From Cruorifilaria tuberocauda (Eukaryota; Nematoda; Chromadorea; Rhabditida; Onchocercidae), in assembly GCA_013365365.1 (NCBI GenBank), contig JABVXU010000064.1, positions 62,001 through 126,000 on the forward strand: a stretch of DNA of 64,000 nucleotides. The letters are read 5' to 3'. A program made the translations under genes and the position numbers. The notes under the pieces were generated by a model. It saw only the letters and a list, made by a program, of their open reading frames with translations. It was not told the origin of the DNA and made no database searches. This document shows, in pieces, positions 61,357 to 64,000 of this stretch; position 1 is the first letter of the stretch, and each line of letters begins with the position of its first letter.

Positions 61357-63935
61357 TCACCATGGCCAAGATGGACCAACTTGATTATTAGCTGCTGAAC
61401 TTCCCCCACCACTGTACGGTGGCAAACTCATGGGGCGTTGCGTATCTTGGCCAACAGCAGGTGAAGAATTATCAAAGAAATCCGAATGTATACTAACACT
61501 GTGTGGGCTACGTGGCACAGGTGTTCGTAGCGATTCAATTGGAGAATCCATAATAGCACCTAAAGTATATTAAGTCATTTATCCTTATGTTTATTTACTA
61601 ACTGTTACAGAAAGGCAAACCAAGGACATTGAAGATGAAATGAAAAAAAAAATGAAATTACCTATATGAAAATTAAGGCTCATTGCCGGTGAAACAGACA
61701 TTGCTGTAGTTGCAGGAATCATTGCTGAAGATGGTCGTCCAATGTTCAGAGGATTTGTGGTATTAAGAGATGAAAAGTCAATTAACGAATGTGGATGTGC
61801 TTGTTGCGTTGCTTCGATATGTCCAGCTGCTTGTGATTGATGATGTTCGTTTTGAGGTCGAGATATATCAGTTAGCGCAAACTCGGAAATATTTTGTTGA
61901 GGTAATACATTGGTGGCAATAGTTCTGTTCATGCCACTTGGCGAGTTATCAACTAGCTCTGAGGAAGGAATTGGTCGAAACATGTTCTCCATACTTGGTT
62001 GTGTTTGCTAAATCAACAAATTCATGAAATTCAAAAAACTCCATGAAAAAAACAAAGAAAGTGTACAGTTTAATGGTGATAAAGAACGCTGGATTTGCGA
62101 CAAAAATTCCCTGATATTAAGGCCCATATTCTAGGCATGTTTGTCACAACTTTCATGATCTTCAACACAATTAAATCCTATAGTAATACTTGTCAAAAGC
62201 TACAATAATTTAATTAAAATGAAACTTAAAATCAAATAAAAGAAAGTGAAGCTTAACCAGAAATCAACTATGAACATCTTGCTATTTTAATCTAATTTAT
62301 GATGACTCAACTTTATAAAATATAAAAATTAAATTTTAAGGATTTCAAACCAGAAAAAGATGGTTAAAGCTGCAAAACGAAACGAAAATGATGATACTCA
62401 AACCTTCGCCTGTGCAGCAAGTTGGGCTAATTGTTTCGCACGCCGATATCTTCGTCGATGTTGTTTACCATTGTTCGTACTGCTGTGGTGTTTTTGAATG
62501 TGTTCTTTCAGCTTATCCCGTCTTGAAGATGAATAATCACAGTTTTCGCACCTAAATATCATTTAAAGTGTTTAATGCAGTTATTTAACGTCTTATCTTT
62601 GAACTTAATTAAGATCCTAAAACTTACTTAAAAGGTTTATCCTCCAAATGTATTCTTTCATGTCGTACCAAATGTGATTTCTCGATAAAAGAACGATTGC
62701 ATGTCTTACAATGATGCGCTCTAACTGCTAAATGCGTTCTGAAAGTAAAAAAAAATTCATTAATCAAAAATTATAAATAAGAACAAATGGTATTTTAAGC
62801 TTTACAATTTCTTTGAGAATGAATTATATTTATCCCTTGTATAAAAGTTTTTCATTAAAAACACGTTTGGAAGCTTCCTTTGTAACCTCAAATGTCTTAA
62901 CATTTCAAGTAGTAATATTTTTGAAATATCTTAATTGCAAGCTTTTAAAATATTCTGGTAGCGTCCTAAAACCCCTCACGCTCGCAACATACACATCTAT
63001 GAGGAATATAGTAAGTACTTCACTTTTAATTCTTAGTTGCTAACTCGCTTGGTGAAAACCAACTTATGATTTCTTTGAAAACTCGAAATTTATATCTTTC
63101 TCCTTTCTCACTATTACTCTAAAAAAGCGAAAAAAAAAGCTGTATTCCATCATTATCCCAATACGAGGGTTTTACATTTGATTATTTGGAATTAAAAAAA
63201 GAATGCAAATTGAATTTTCGGAAAATCTTAGTTTCAACTTTTTGAAAATATTAAGCTTTACCGTAAATGTGCAGCAAGCTGACTTTTCTTGGGTGACGAA
63301 TAAGTACACTCTTCATAGTGACAGTGAAAAACATCACCCGAATGAATGCGGCGATGAGAAATCAAATGGCTTTGATATTTTGTCGAGAAATCACAATGAA
63401 GACATTGATAAGGCCTATAAATAATGGAAACTAAGTTTATTTCAAGTTGAGAAGTTACAAGAGAAAGGAAGTTTTTGCATACTGTGCGTTGAAGGTGACG
63501 ATACCTATTTTCGGAATGAGCAGCGACATGCTGATCCAGAGTACTTTTCATTGCAAACGCACGACCACATTCGGAGCAATGAAAAGGCTTATCAACGGTG
63601 TGATTGCGAATATGACCGATAAGATGATTTCTCGACCGACTTTTGTAATCACATAATGTACATTTGAATGGTCGTTCGTCAGCTGGAAATAAAGTTCTGC
63701 ATAGAATCGACGTACGCAATCCGGAAATTTTTTCGTATAGAAATTCATTGAAATTTTCGAAGCTAACATTAACCAGTGGAGAGATGAACATTTTGAGAAG
63801 CTTGAAAGAACCATTTGATCCTCAGCTTAATAAGAGGTGAATGCACACGAACTTACAGTGTGTTAAACGATGCGAAAGTAAGCTTTGGATGGAATCACTG
63901 CCATACTGACATATATCGCATTGGAAGGGTGGACC
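61357..63935 (-). CDS. C2H2 zinc-finger protein, seven fingers in window (5' end off the edge)
   Basis: Seven exons in the window: 63935-63857, 63682-63505, 63414-63262, 62738-62628, 62551-62404, 62007-61662 and 61559-61357. All in phase, 405 aa. Seven C2H2 fingers are seen: [80 protein letters not shown], a C-x4-C finger (CHYEECTYS), [20 protein letters not shown] and [20 protein letters not shown]. Several are of the CDY/CxYx type seen in REST-like and ZNF-array factors. A basic stretch ([19 protein letters not shown]) follows the last finger and may be a nuclear localisation signal. The rest is a long Ser/Pro/Gln/Asn-rich tail ending GPSWPW. It is probably a DNA-binding regulator. The gene continues beyond 64000, so its N-terminus and full finger number are unknown. 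Confidence 0.92.
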
Positions 63936-64000
63936 CTCAAATTACCAGAAAACTTTGTATTAAATAATTTATATCAAATAGCTTGAATGTCTACGTCGGT
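63936..64000. other. Intron of the zinc-finger gene at the right edge
   Basis: On the minus strand the exon starting at 63935 follows an AG acceptor (aatttgag), and the frame upstream contains a stop (TAA), so these 65 bases are intron. The previous exon lies outside the window. Confidence 0.6.

Noticed and set aside
1..64000. tRNA or rRNA genes
   Set aside because: I looked for cloverleaf-like GC-richer 70-90-bp segments and for rRNA-like conserved blocks and saw none I could support. A dedicated covariance-model search would be needed to exclude divergent ones.

Overview
This window is nuclear DNA from a nematode, most likely a parasitic spirurid or filarial-type species (inference). It is very AT-rich. 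Genes are cut into many short exons with GT-AG introns. Several start codons have a lone 3' splice site just upstream, as expected for spliced-leader trans-splicing, and there are nematode-typical families (CX module, lustrin-type cysteine repeats). All exon models were built by hand from splice sites, reading-frame phase and remembered family landmarks; no search was run.

Layout. 1.7-4.9 kb (-): a nine-exon ecto-nucleotide pyrophosphatase/phosphodiesterase relative whose metal ligands are mostly replaced, probably a pseudoenzyme. 5.2-5.4 kb (-): probable last two exons of an unrecognised gene. 5.4-16.4 kb: gene-poor AT-rich DNA with a few isolated exon-like islands. 16.4-19.4 kb (+): a six-exon seven-transmembrane receptor. 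19.8-26.5 kb (+): an NSD/MES-4-type histone methyltransferase (PHD fingers, PWWP, AWS, SET, post-SET) carrying a nine-copy 108-bp repeat that encodes AT-hooks. 28.2-28.9 kb (-): a small secreted, highly charged protein. 31.0-34.7 kb (-): CLPTM1, preceded at 82 bp by a possible operon partner. 34.9-45.4 kb: gene-poor, with a foldback element at 36.9-37.7 kb. 45.5-47.1 kb (+): a membrane-anchored CX-module protein containing a 24-nt microexon. 49.5-52.4 kb (+): a lustrin-type cysteine-repeat protein with a mucin-like stretch. 53.9-59.6 kb (+): HID-1, with a second foldback element and an antisense copy of its own exon inside one intron. 61.4-63.9 kb (-): a seven-finger C2H2 zinc-finger protein that runs off the right edge.

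The genes share no single pathway. HID-1 acts in secretion and dense-core vesicle formation, and CLPTM1 in ER/Golgi membrane-protein handling. The ENPP-like, CX, lustrin-type and small charged proteins are predicted to be secreted or at the cell surface. The SET and zinc-finger proteins are nuclear.

The strongest leads are the AT-hook minisatellite inside the SET gene, coded by one large exon that can be skipped in frame; the ENPP-like protein that has lost most metal ligands but keeps the fold; the short inverted copy of HID-1 exon 11 that could form a hairpin over its own 5' splice site; and two foldback elements that carry related open frames in both arms.
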